Source of the DNA: Balamuthia mandrillaris
Taxonomy: Eukaryota > Discosea > Longamoebia > Balamuthiidae
Length of the DNA stretch: 59,996 bases
NCBI GenBank assembly: GCA_031835245.1
Contig: JAVKOQ010000314.1
Coordinates: 1-59,996 of the forward strand
Direction: 5' to 3'
How positions within the stretch are numbered: position 1 is the stretch's first letter; the number at the start of each line of letters is the position of its first letter. The notes under the pieces are model-generated. The model was not told the DNA's origin and did not search any database. It saw only the letters and a program-made list of their open reading frames with translations. Below, in pieces: positions 1-9,900 of the stretch. The translations under genes and the position numbers were made by a program.

Positions 1-126
1 GAGAGGAGAACAAAAGATTTGTTATGTATATCTAAGAAAGAAGTTGGAGCGGAAGCAGCGAGGATCGTCCCGTCTCTTCTTTCTTGTATTTACAATGTTG
101 ATGTCCTTCCTTCCTTCTTTGTTCGG

Positions 127-755
127 TTAAGCTTGTTCGGTTCTCGTGCCAGGATGATCGCCATCACTGCCGCCCATGGGTTCTTGTTCTCTTCCCACAT
201 CAAAGTTGTTTGAGGCCTCGACAGCGGTCCTTTCTTCTCTATCACTGCTCCCCTCTTCATCATCGTCATCGTCATCGCCTTCATTACCACCTTCTTCATC
301 ACCGTCGTCGTCATCGCTTGTGGTTGCGTTTGAGTCTTGCCCGCTGTCTCCATCACTGTAGCTTACTCCTCCAATTGGAGCCCTTGGGAGGAACCCCAAG
401 GGTCGGTCTAAGTGCTGTTCATATTTACGAATGTCAACAGTTGAAACTTTAAAACCTCTGCGTTCAACTTCCGGGGAGGAGCCTGAGACGAATGCTGGTC
501 TTCTTCCATCCACCAGGACACCGCTTTCCTCATCGCCATAGTACCAATCGGGAGTGCTTTCAGCAGAGCTGCGCAGCGGGGAGTCGTTAGAGTCGTGAAG
601 GCTCACCAACGTTGGCACTTCACCGCCCAATATTTTTCTACTATTAGTTGTTTACAACAGAACAGCACAACAAATGAGCATGAAGACCAGGAAGGGCAAC
701 AAGAAGAAGACGAAGGCGACGACGAAGAGGAAGAAGAAATACAAAACAAGCAAGT

Positions 756-788
<33 letters not shown>

Positions 789-1451
789 AGAAGAAGAACA
801 AGAAGAAGAAGAACAAGAAGAAGAAGAAGAAGAAGAAGAAGAAGAAGAACAAGAAGAAGAACAAGAAGAAGAAGAAGAACAAGAAAATGAAGAAGAACAA
901 GAAGAAAAGGACTAAGAGGCAACGAACGTGGGCATGCCTCCAGGGGAGGAATTATGGTACTCTCCAGGCCGTTGGAAGGGGAACCCCTCCGAGGAGTTCC
1001 TCAGGGCGGCAAAGGAGGTGGGGTCAGTGTCGTCATCGCTCGCCGCGCAGTCCATCTCATCGTCGTAATCCACCTCGTGGAGGTAGGAGGTGCCCTCCCC
1101 GTCCGAATGGTTGCCTCCGCGCAGGTGCGCAAAGCCTACGCCGGCCGCCCCGCCAGCCCTGTGACGCTGGTGGGAGCGGGCGTAGCACTCCTTCTCCCAG
1201 TTCTTCATCCTCTCCTCCCGCTCCCTGCGCTCCTCCTCCTCCTTGCGGAGGACCTCTTGGATGTAGTCCTCGGTGAAGAGGAGGTCCCCATCCTCTCGAA
1301 AGTGGTTGTGTTTCGGGTGGGTGCTGCTGAGGAAGGTGTGAAGGGAAGGAGAGGAGGAGGAGGAGGAGGAGGCCTTGTCTTTGTCAGAAGTATTGGAGGA
1401 GGAGGAGGAGGAGGCGCCGTCCTTCCCCATCAGTTTATGAAAGAGCTTCAT
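127..1451 (-). CDS. Hypothetical acidic, Ser-rich protein (two coding blocks around a triplet-repeat intron)
   Basis: Not recognised. The first block starts at the ATG at 1451 (MKLFHKLMGKDG) and runs to about 915. It holds poly-Ser tracts and a charged helix (about residues 60-85, EEEERREREERMKNWEKE). The second block, about 636 to 127, contains DWYYGDEESGVLVDGRRPAF and a long Asp/Glu-rich tail, and stops at 127. Between them lies about 280 bases of CTT/TTC triplets on the sense strand, read here as an intron. Candidate donors are near 928 and 912 and the acceptor is near 637; several combinations keep frame, so the junction is unsettled. No membrane segment or catalytic motif is visible. The acidic tail could suggest a nuclear or chaperone-type protein, but that is a guess. 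A TGTCGACA palindrome lies about 160 bases upstream of the ATG. Confidence 0.5.
690..906 (+). repeat. GAA triplet-repeat tract
   Basis: About 215 bases of nearly pure GAA/CAA triplets on the + strand, inside the presumed intron of the minus-strand gene at 127-1451, so the sense strand reads CTT/TTC. It creates a spurious poly-Glu reading frame on + and poly-Leu/Phe frames on -. Confidence 0.85.
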
Positions 1452-1613
1452 ATGTACAGAATAGAATAACAAAAACAAACAAAAAAGAGTAAGAGAGCGA
1501 TGAGAACAAGACCGGCTGGCTTCTTCTTTTCTCTCCTGTGGCTCTCCTTGTCCCTTCTTCCCTTCTCCTCTGCTTCTTCCCTTCTCTTTCTGTTCTGCTA
1601 ATTTGGAGGTTTT

Positions 1614-1621
1614 TGTCGACA
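1614..1621. promoter_or_regulatory. TGTCGACA palindrome, copy 1
   Basis: Non-coding, about 160 bases upstream of the minus-strand ATG at 1451. The 13-mer read on the minus strand (ATGTCGACAAAAA) is identical to copy 3 near 26315. One of seven copies in the window, all near gene starts. Confidence 0.5.
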
Positions 1622-1671
1622 TACATTCATCACTCGCCTCTTCTCCTCCTCTCCTCTTCTCCCTCTCTCCG

Positions 1672-1692
1672 CTTCTCTCTCTCTCTCTCCCT

Positions 1693-1728
<36 letters not shown>
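1672..1728 (+). repeat. CT-rich simple repeat between genes
   Basis: CT dinucleotides broken by CCCTCCCTCC, between the start of the gene at 127-1451 and the stop of the CRT-like gene at 1791. Both neighbours are on the minus strand, so this tract is GA-rich relative to them, unlike the intronic tracts. Confidence 0.8.
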
Positions 1729-1730
<2 letters not shown>

Positions 1731-1790
1731 CTTTTGCATTCTTTGTGTTGTAAAGCGAAACCAAACCAGACCGGCTATATGTTTTCTGTT

Positions 1791-2304
1791 TTAGATGTTG
1801 ATGGAAAGCTCCTCTCCGACAGTCTTTTGAGCGGCTGCCATTTTGGCACGCTCCCGGTTCTCCCACCACTTCCAAAGGAAGGAGCCCACCATGAGCAAGA
1901 AGAGGGCGGGAAGAACGCTCCATAAGGGAGTTTTCTCGGAGTTGGTGAGAGAGGGAAAGATGATCCAAAAGAATGCTGCTGCTGGGCTTCCCAGTGTTGT
2001 TGCAATCTGTAAACAAAAGCAGAACATGATAAGCAAATAAATGCATATGGAGAAGGAGAAGGAGAAGGAGACAAATGAAGTAATAAAAAGAAGAGAAAGA
2101 AACCAGATTGTAGTTGGCAGAGGATTCATTCAGGCCAGCGGCACAGTAGTAGGTGCAAAAGAAGCCGGCGATGAAGATGACTCCGTGCCACCAGCACTGT
2201 TCGCAGCCATCAGACACTCCAAAGAAGCATTTGAAAGAGTTGCCCAAGTTGCTATGAAACAAGAGATCATTCATTCAGTGCCGAGAGGGAGGGAGGAGGG
2301 AGAG

Positions 2305-2351
<47 letters not shown>

Positions 2352-2868
2352 ACACGCACATATAAACGTCTTTGGGAGTCTCGGAGAAACCGTAATGAGG
2401 AATGGTGTCCATCCACCAACAGAATGCAAGGGTCAAGAACTGAAAGACGCTGCCCCACCACAGCATTACCAACATGTCATAAGATCTGTTCCTGTCTTCG
2501 CCTGTTTCTTCCACTTTGCGAGCTCTCGTTTTCTTGTTTAGTTTTTTGTTAAGCAACATTGCTGAAGAGAACGGAACAAGAAAAGAAGAGCAATGAAATG
2601 TACCAAGAACTTTTCTTGGACAACGTTGGCAATGGCACCAGGAGCAACAGCCAACATGAAGATGAAGGCCCACATCAACCCTCCGTCATGTTGCATCAGC
2701 TTCTGCTTGCCCTCCACTGCATTGGCAAACCATGTATAAGAGTTCCAATGAACCTTGAAAACCAAAAATACAAAGAACAGGATACAAACCAACGGCATGG
2801 ATGGTAGGACTGAGCGAAAGCATAATACCGCTCACCACAAGCACCAAGGCCAATATTGGCTCCCATCT

Positions 2869-2906
<38 letters not shown>

Positions 2907-3782
2907 AGAAAGGAAGTAAGAGAGAGAGAGAGAGAGAGAAACGAACTAAGGTAAAGCTCCATCTTTCTTGCCGATGAAGATGCGAGTGCAAATCATGCTC
3001 CATAAAATACCCGTCTATAAGCGAAAGAAATCAGTGGAAGAAAGAAGCAAAGACGCAAAGAATGAAGAATGGGAAAGAAGAAAGCAGAAAGAAAAAAAAA
3101 ACAGAAGAAAGAAGAAAGACGAATCAAGACAGAAGAACAAAGATAGTAGAAAGAAGAAATGAGAATGCTTGATCAAAAGCAAAAGTTACATACGTTCACT
3201 AAGAGAGGTTGCAACAAAGGAGGCGTTCGGTTCTCCGGGCTGGCGTACACCAAAAGAAGTCCATTGAGTCCGTTGAAGACGCCGTTCAATATAAGCATCC
3301 ACCAATACGTCCTTGTGTGAAACAACAAAGGTAGAAAGAAGGCAACGACTAAAATGTGAGGAAGCAGAAAAGATGACCAGTTTGACAAACACAAAAAAGA
3401 GAGATACAGCATACCGAAAGGCGGGTGTGTTTCGTCCGTAGCCGATCAACTTCCAGATTCCCGTGTGCAAGCCAAACCCCACCGCGAACACAAAGCTGCA
3501 AAAGATGAGGACAAAGTAAGGCCCTCCCGACTTGGCGTCAAACGTCTTGAGCCACAGCGGCAGGGACACTGTCTGCGTGGCCACGCCCGTCACCACGCCA
3601 ACCGTAAGAAGGGGAGAGAGCCAGTCCACGCCCCGAAGGAGGCGCCACAACTTGTTCTTGCCTGTGTTGGCGTCCCCTCCATCGTTTTCGGGAGACAACA
3701 AAGGCAGCTTTTCGTTATAGGTTTCTTGGATAACTGGATACATGTGGTTGCTGTAATATTCGCCGCTGTGCCTGCCCGCCAT
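1791..3782 (-). CDS. CRT-like (chloroquine-resistance-transporter-like) membrane transporter
   Basis: Multi-pass carrier of the drug/metabolite superfamily, CRT-like branch; known relatives move small molecules across vacuolar, digestive-vacuole or plastid membranes. Starts at the ATG at 3782 (MAGRHSGEYYSNHMYPV), chosen because hydrophobic segments follow. About seven exons are separated by GT-AG introns; exon 1 ends at 3415 (..TPAFR). The next exon carries the family-like stretch VYASPENRTPPLLQPLLVN, then GILWSMICTRIFIGKKDGALP, WEPILALVLVVSGIMLS, and GGLMWAFIFMLAVAPGA with NVVQEKFL. A late loop has two cysteine-containing patches (SFKCFFGVSDGCEQCWW), and the last exon encodes IATTLGSPAAAFFWIIFP and a short cytosolic tail. 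At least eight hydrophobic helices are visible. The introns at about 2290-2350 and 2876-2940 hold GA runs (CT on the sense strand). Substrate and compartment cannot be told from sequence. Confidence 0.8.
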
Positions 3783-4320
3783 TTTTTGTGAGCGAGAAGC
3801 CCTCTCCCCCTCCTCCTTCTTTGTTGAGCGTTCCTTCTGTGTTGACCCGGAGGAAAAAGAAAAGCAAGCAAGGAAAAGAAAAAAGAAAGAAACAGAATTA
3901 ATACTTTGTGGTGTAATAACGCCACGCCGCAAGGAGATAAAGTTGCCGAAATGCTTTACACTTAAGGGGGGATGAAACAGAAATTTGATGCGGCAATTAG
4001 TTGTTTTATATTAAAGGCCATCCAACAAAAAGCAGAGGCAGGCCAACCAAACGGACTCCCGCTGGTGGAGACACCGTTGGGAGGGAAGGGGCTCCCACCG
4101 GTAGAGGCGTTTTCCTCTCCTTCTCCCATCCTCATGCAGGCCACAAGCCTCGCCTCTCTATCCAGTTTTTCCCATACCTGATTACGATTTTCTGCGTTTT
4201 ATGCGCTAATTTAGAAAAATTAATTCCAATTCGAATCGGCGTGACGTGTTTCGGAAAACAAACGCAACAAGGAAAAAAAAAATGGAGGGCAGCTGCAAAA
4301 ACAAGAAGAAACAAGTCGGC
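3783..4320. other. Intergenic region between divergent genes
   Basis: Lies between the start of the CRT-like gene on the minus strand and the BTB gene on the plus strand, so it should hold both promoters. AT-rich stretches occur at 3850-3960 and 4190-4260. No convincing gene or named element seen. Confidence 0.5.
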
Positions 4321-5234
4321 TATGAAGAGGCACAAGGCGGAGGAGCTGGAGAAGAACGAACGGGAGCAGCGGCTGACCCGGCGTTGGGCTTTGAGACCTG
4401 TTGCATGACACCTTTGCCGAAAAGACCAAGCAGCTGGAAGAGCGAGAACGCGTCGTTGCGGAGAGGGAGAAGCATGTGGATCATGTCCTGCGCCAGCTCG
4501 ACGCCCAAAACAAAAAAGGTGTCATCACTCTTCGCGTAGGACAAGAGGTTTACCAAACCACTGCGGATGTGCTTCTCTCCGTCGAATATACTTACTTCCA
4601 TGGCTTGCTGAACCAGGAATTTTACACACCAAAGGACGGCACCTACTTCATTCCTCGTGATGGAAAGAGCTTCGCCTATGTCCTGGAATACCTCACCTAC
4701 GGAGCCCTGTTGTCCAGTGTGGAACCCCCTTCCTTGGCAAAGAAGCTTCTGGCGGACTGCGACTTTTACTTGCTGCCCGAGCTGAAGGAACAGGTAACCA
4801 ATCAACAGGAATCACTTCAGGAGCAACGAAGGGGAAGCGGCTCTCCATGCCTCAAGCTGATGAACGGCCAGCTGAATAACAGTGGTGAGTACTGGCAGTG
4901 GCACAAAATAAAGCACATCGACAAGGACCATTTCCATGTGCACACTCAGTCCTACACGAATGACACTGTCGTCATAAGGAAAGATGGCACTTACCTTGTC
5001 ATGGTGCGAACTACCGTTGCTAACTCACATAATGGCATGTACATGGCCCTTCAACTTAATGGCACCGAGGTTAGCCAAAGCTACAATTGCATGAAGTCGT
5101 ACTCCTATGCCAATACGCAGATCAACGAGTTGTTTACCTTCAAGAAAGGGGACCAGCTGCGAGTCTACCAGACCCACAACGATTGTGCCAGCAACGGTGG
5201 CCTTTACAACCAATTCTCCATCGTCCTTCTCTAG
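4321..5234 (+). CDS. BTB/POZ (T1-type) protein with C1q-like C-terminal domain
   Basis: Order of parts: a charged coiled coil (EEREVVAEREK-like, near 4420-4500); a BTB_2/K+-channel-tetramerisation-type domain from ITLRVGQEVYQTTADVLL through YFIPRDGKSFAYVLEYL to LADCDFYLLPELKEQV (about 4520-4790); and a C1q/TNF-like beta sandwich (GEYWQWHKIKHIDKDHFHVH ... MYMALQLNG ... LRVYQTHNDC ... FSIVLL). BTB domains of this class usually oligomerise or recruit Cullin-3; the C1q-like fold is a trimer-type module. The start is odd. The main frame opens only near 4395 and has no ATG before the BTB domain. The coiled-coil-like N-terminus beginning at the ATG at 4321 is in another frame and ends at about 4408. 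A short unrecognised intron, a sequence error or a real frame slip could each explain this. Confidence 0.75.
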
Positions 5235-5360
5235 CACGTTTTCCCTTGAACTTGATAAGCCTTGTTGAAACAGATAAACAAAACGAAAGGATACAAAGAG
5301 CAAAAGAAGAAATATGATCCAAAAATAAAAAAAAGAAACAAACTAACAAAAGGATGCAGA

Positions 5361-6707
5361 TCATCCCCTTTCTACAATTTCCTCGACATCCACCTCCACT
5401 TCTTGTTCTACAGGGGCCGGGTGGTGATGGTGTTGTTGGAGTGGATCCTCACGGGCCTCTTGCTCCGCATCCCCATTCTCACTGAACGTAAAGAGGGTAA
5501 TGGTGAGAAGGCCGTTGGAGTAGAGCTTGGTGGGAGTCTGAGCCACGTCGACCTCTGGTGGCAGCTGCCCCTCCAGCGTGAGCTCCCCTCGCCAGAGCTC
5601 CTCCTGCATGATGCGCACGTCCATGTCGGCAGGGAGGACGTTCCTGCGGGCCTCCAGCTTCCAGTGGCGGTTGACCTTGCTGATGGTGAAACGTGGCGCC
5701 TCCACTCCCACCAACTCAAACTGATACAGCACTTTGGAGAGGGAGGGAATGGTGATTATGTTGTAGCGAACCGATGTGTCGTGACCGAGGTCTCCCAGGC
5801 CAGAGTAGGACAAGCGGTCCCGCTTCCTCTTTCGGTCGGGGCCGCCTAGGCCGGAAAGAAGGTTTGCCCCGCTGGCAAGAGAAGGTGTGGAGATGGAAAG
5901 AGAAGAGTGAGGAGAGGCCTCTCCGAGGAGGTGAGCCTTCCTTGCCTCCTCGTAGGCCAGCTCGAACATGGCTTGCGGGTGGGTGAGGTCCGCGATCATT
6001 CCTCCGCTGAAGCGCTTCAGGTCCTCAAACTCCAAGGGGTTGACAGGAGGGATGTAAGGCCCCGTCATGCCCCAAAAGATCTTGGCTCCTCCCTTCTGGG
6101 ACTCCAGGACCCTCCGAGCGTGCTTTGTTGGCAAGAGGCCCATCTCGTGAGGCGGAGGGGTTTGTGTCTGCTGTTGGCCAATGGTCACGTCCTCTTTGCT
6201 GCCGAGGGGCGGATGGACGCCCACCACCGCACCGTCAGCTCCTGGCGTTCCAGCGGCAGCCCCAGCAGCGCCCACTGCTCCCCCTTCCACTTCCATCTTC
6301 TCCGAGCCCTTCACTTGCTCCATGATGAGGTTCACTCGGCATTTGCCAAAGTCCTGTCGCCGCTGCCTGAAGCGCAGAGGGACCAGGCTGTTGTAGAACC
6401 AGTAGACCTTGCCCGCCTCCACGCAGTCCGTCTTCAAGGCGGCGGGCGTGTCCGAGAAGGTGAAGAAGGCCTGGAGGAAGCTCCTCGTGATCTTGTTCTT
6501 GATCTGGGCCGAGACCTCCTCCCCTGGCAGGTCATTAAAGTCCTCCGTGTGGTGAAAGAGCTCCTCCACGCCGGGCAGCTGCGTGCCGTGCGCCGCCGGG
6601 GCCGCCGAGGAGGAGCTGGCGGGCGAGGAGGCCAGCCGAGCGGCGCGCGGCAACAGCTTTTTCTTGCCTCCGTGGTGCGGCGTGGAAACTGCAGGACTTG
6701 TGTTCAT
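5361..6707 (-). CDS. Intronless hypothetical protein, 448 residues
   Basis: Single open frame from the ATG at 6707 (MNTSPAVSTPHHGGKKKL) to the stop at 5361. The N-terminal 45 residues are Ala/Ser-rich. A conserved-looking domain follows, about residues 45-130 (VEELFHHTEDFNDLPGEEV ... VYWFYNSLVPLRFRQRRQDF). After a Gly/Ala linker comes a second block (HARRVLESQKGGAKIFWGM and GPYIPPVNPLEFEDLKRF). A third block, about 320-410, contains SVRYNIITIPSLSKVLYQFEL and RHWKLEARRNVLP. The tail is His-rich then acidic. I do not recognise the family and see no signal peptide or membrane helix. It lacks introns although its neighbours have several, and the G+C is raised. A TGTCGACA site lies 272 bases upstream. 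Confidence 0.75.
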   Translation of the reverse strand: MNTSPAVSTPHHGGKKKLLPRAARLASSPASSSSAAPAAHGTQLPGVEELFHHTEDFNDLPGEEVSAQIKNKITRSFLQAFFTFSDTPAALKTDCVEAGKVYWFYNSLVPLRFRQRRQDFGKCRVNLIMEQVKGSEKMEVEGGAVGAAGAAAGTPGADGAVVGVHPPLGSKEDVTIGQQQTQTPPPHEMGLLPTKHARRVLESQKGGAKIFWGMTGPYIPPVNPLEFEDLKRFSGGMIADLTHPQAMFELAYEEARKAHLLGEASPHSSLSISTPSLASGANLLSGLGGPDRKRKRDRLSYSGLGDLGHDTSVRYNIITIPSLSKVLYQFELVGVEAPRFTISKVNRHWKLEARRNVLPADMDVRIMQEELWRGELTLEGQLPPEVDVAQTPTKLYSNGLLTITLFTFSENGDAEQEAREDPLQQHHHHPAPVEQEVEVDVEEIVERG

Positions 6708-7112
6708 GTTGTGTTACCTCTTCACTCCCCCCTTTCTTTCTTCTTGGGACCCCCTTGCAACTTGGCTCCACACGTTGCACAAAAAAGCTTCTTGCGGTGT
6801 GTTCTTTTTGTGGAGCTTTTTTTCGTTCGTTATATTTAATTATTTTTTTTTTTTTGGGGTGGTGGTGCGGTTTTTGTGTACGTTTTGTGGTGATGGTGTG
6901 TGGAGTAGCCGTTAGGCCAGTTTTTCTGCTCGACTATTGGTCAAACCTTGGAGTCGGTGGCGGGGATTGGTCGGATTTTGTCGACAATGGGAAAGTCCGA
7001 GGACGAGGGTTGGTTTGTTATTTTTCGCAGCCCCTCAAGCGGTATAGTTTACAAGGTAGCCAAATAAATAAAGAAGAAAAAGAAAGAAAGACGACAGTGA
7101 TGAGGCTCCTCC
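6708..7112. other. Intergenic region upstream of the 5361-6707 gene
   Basis: About 400 bases between the start of the hypothetical gene and the stop of the DEP-SH3 gene. It holds a T-run at 6841-6856, two ATTGGTC(A/G) repeats (6938 and 6966) and the TGTCGACA copy at 6979. No gene seen. Confidence 0.6.
6979..6986. promoter_or_regulatory. TGTCGACA palindrome, copy 2
   Basis: Non-coding, 272 bases upstream of the minus-strand ATG at 6707, in the context TTTTGTCGACAATGG. Confidence 0.5.
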
Positions 7113-9301
7113 TCATCCTTTTGGCCGGGCAGAGGAGGAGGAGGTGGTGGAGGAGCTAGAAAGCAAATCCAACAATTTCTCCGTAGCCATGGTGAGCTGT
7201 TCGGCATAGTCTCGCAGTTGTTCCTGGTCTTGCGTGGTCTTTGTGGTCGTCCATTTCTGCTTGATGAGCGTTCTGATGGACGCGATGAGCCGCTCCTTAT
7301 CGTTCTCCTCGTCCTCTTCGACCTCCTCTTCCAAGCTTTCTTTTTCCTCCTGTTGCTCCTCCTCGCTCAACAATTTTACGAATCCGTTGGGGAAGAGGCC
7401 AAATCCTTCACTAGTAAGACCCGTCCACCAGCCCGACTCGTGCATAAAGTGTACCTCGATGATGTCTCCCTTCCTGCATTCACCCAATCTCGTGAGCAAA
7501 AGCAACGAGATAGAAGAAAGAATAACAATACATACTTTAGCGATACTTCGTCGTCTTCTTCAGCTGTATAATCATGAACGACGCGAGCCTGGTGAAAGGT
7601 GGTAGCAGATGCGGGTGCTGGCGATGAGGCCAATAGCGCCGAGATGGCCGCTTTGTGTTGTTCCTCCACGCTCGATACATCAACCGCTGATAAGGAGGAA
7701 GGCTTCCGTGGTGAAATGAACCGATTTCCTCCTCCACTCGAGCCAGGAGAAGGTGAGTCTTTATGGTTGGTAGAAGAAGGAGAATCAGGAGCAGGAGTAG
7801 GAGCAGAAGTAGAAGTAGTAGAAGTGGGAGAGGGGAGAGAGGAATCTTCGCTGGTAATGTCCAAAGCAGCGTCGGAAGGAGAGGGAGGTGAGGTTGCTTC
7901 TTCGCTGGACTCGTTGAGAAGTACTTGCGCCATCATGGTGGAGGACAGTCGATGGCTTCCATGCCTTGCGGTGTTCCTACCATGCGCCGAGAGCAGCATG
8001 GAGACGGAACTGTCTCTAGCCCTCGCAGAGGGCGCTTTATGCCACTTGCTTCCTGCGCCCACGCCACCGCTTTTCTCCTGCACAGCAAGGGCCTCTTCCA
8101 CTCGAAGAGGAGGTATGGCGGACGACATCGATTGAGTTCGCGATTCCTCTTTGTTGTTAGAATCAGAGAGGTTTTGTTTGTGGGCGGTCATGTCTTGCAT
8201 GGACTTGACGGGGGTCAACTTGGCGGAGCGAGGGCTCAGTTGGGTGGTGGTGGAGGGTGATGGCAATGAGGATGACAACAAGGATAAATAAGAAGGAGAG
8301 GGAGGCGAGGGAGAGGCAGGTCGTGCAAGGTCTAACTCTTTGAGTAGTGCTGCGTCGCAAAGTTCTGGCTTGTTAGCAGAGTGAGTGTGTTCCCATGTGG
8401 TTAACAATGTAAACACTTTAGGTCCACCAGTTTCCGATACTGCATAGAGTGAGGTGAAGAGAATGAGAAAGAGGAAAGGTTGCAAGATGAGGTTTAGTGC
8501 GCAAAAGGAAGAACAAAGAACCTAAATCTCTAAGTTTATCTAAGTGTGCTTTAACTCGCATAGTGGCATGCTCCAAATGCTCGTTGATAGTGCTCTGCAT
8601 CATGTAAATGGGAGCCTGTAGTATACAAATGTAAGCATGACGAAATATGAATAGCCATCAAAAGAAGAAATGTAGAAGAAGCAACAAACCATGCGATAAT
8701 ATGACTTGTCGTTATCATAAAAAACTGGTTCTTTGTCTATGTTCTCTAAGTATCCTATTTCCTACATAACAAAATTGTTAGACGTCACCAAATGAAACAA
8801 AAGTGAGAAAGTACAAAGAGAGACGCGAGAGAGTGGAGAAAGAATGGAGATAAAGCTAGGTAACTTCAAGCGAGAGAGAGAGAGAGAGAGAGAGAGAACA
8901 AACCATAAGAGTCTTCATGAGGTATTGGCTCGTTTCTCGCTCTGGCCAACCCAAGTTTTGTCGCACCCAGTTCACAGCCTCGCTGCCTATAATCCATGCA
9001 TCATTGCGAAAAAAAAAATATGGACAAGTCAGGGAAAAAAGTGTGACAAAAAAATAGAGAGAGGAGAGGAGAGACCAGAGAATACGCTCTTATACACTTT
9101 GATGCCTCTTCTTTTCTTTCGTAGCGGAATGCCATTCTTGGGGCTGTTCATGGCGGCGATGACCGTACGCACGTCATCATCAAACGTGCCCGTAGAGTTC
9201 TTTCGCTGTTGGGCCTTGAGCTGCGCGGTTGCCCCTGCTTTGGCGGTCCTGGAAGGCGCTCTCGGCGAGGTTGGAGGGAAGCCAGAAGAACACTTGTCCA
9301 T
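7113..9301 (-). CDS. DEP-domain and SH3-domain adaptor protein, 579 residues
   Basis: Six exons, all keeping frame: 9301-9076, 8986-8904, 8761-8690, 8615-8522, 8439-7536, 7473-7113. The DEP domain spans exons 1-3 (about residues 50-125): GIKVYKSVFSGSEAVNWVRQ, then ERETSQYLMKTLM, then EIGYLENIDKEPVFYDN and KSYYRM. A helical block follows (MMQSTINEHLEHATMRVKAHL), then about 250 Ser/Pro/Thr-rich residues. A C-terminal SH3 domain comes next (ARVVHDYTAEEDDEVSLK, KKGDIIEV, GWWTGLTSEGFGLFPNGFV), then an acidic coiled-coil tail. DEP domains bind membranes or GPCR partners; SH3 binds Pro-rich peptides. A scaffold in membrane or G-protein signalling is the likely role. The intron at about 8874-8896 carries a GA run on + (CT on the sense strand). 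Confidence 0.85.
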
Positions 9302-9900
9302 ATTCTTGCTGTCTTCTTCTTAGTGATTTTTTTGTTGGACTTTTGGTCAAAAAAAAAATCCCCAACAAAAAAAAAACAAGGTAGCGATGGAAGTCTTACG
9401 ATAGCGAACAGAGGTGTTGGGTGTTTTGTTCACTGCTAACCAAATGGGCTTACAAAAAGACGAAACAAAACTCTAGCAGCAGCAGGGTGTACACCTTTTG
9501 TCGAGCACCACCAGGCCGAAGGGAAAGAGCAGAGTTCCTCTCTCTCTCTCTCTCTCTCTCCACTACTTTCTTTTCTTTTCTCTTCGTCTTCGTCAAAACA
9601 AATTAACCCCAAATAAAAAAATTCTCTTTTTGTCAGAGGGGTCGAACTTCCTCTGTCTCGGGACGACACAGTAAGTAACGGGTCGACGCGACAAAAAGTT
9701 GGCCAATAGCGAAAATAGGCTATTTGATCTAGGGCTACCAATTGAAAATCAGAGCCGGAGATTATCTTGCTTCTTTTGGAGAAATTCTGCCTCTTCGCTT
9801 ATCGTGGTTTAAAAAAAGACAAACCGAACGCGAAAAAAAAAACTTTCTCGTTCCGTAATTTTTTATTTTTTTCGTTGATAAATGCAAGTACATAGCTTAC
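9302..9900. other. Intergenic region upstream of the DEP-SH3 gene
   Basis: About 600 bases containing A-runs (9350-9377, 9830-9842), a CT run (9538-9561), the motif GGTCGACGCG at 9679 (not the full palindrome) and AAGTTGGCCAATAG at 9698. Promoter of the DEP-SH3 gene and 3' flank of the GCP gene; no coding sequence supported. Confidence 0.55.

Noticed and set aside
1-126. Possible exon at the left edge
   Set aside because: It lies past the stop of the minus-strand gene and shows no coding pattern on either strand.
595-915. Poly-Glu protein on the + strand
   Set aside because: It is a translation of the GAA repeat in the intron of the minus-strand gene; the matching minus-strand Leu/Phe frames are equally artificial.
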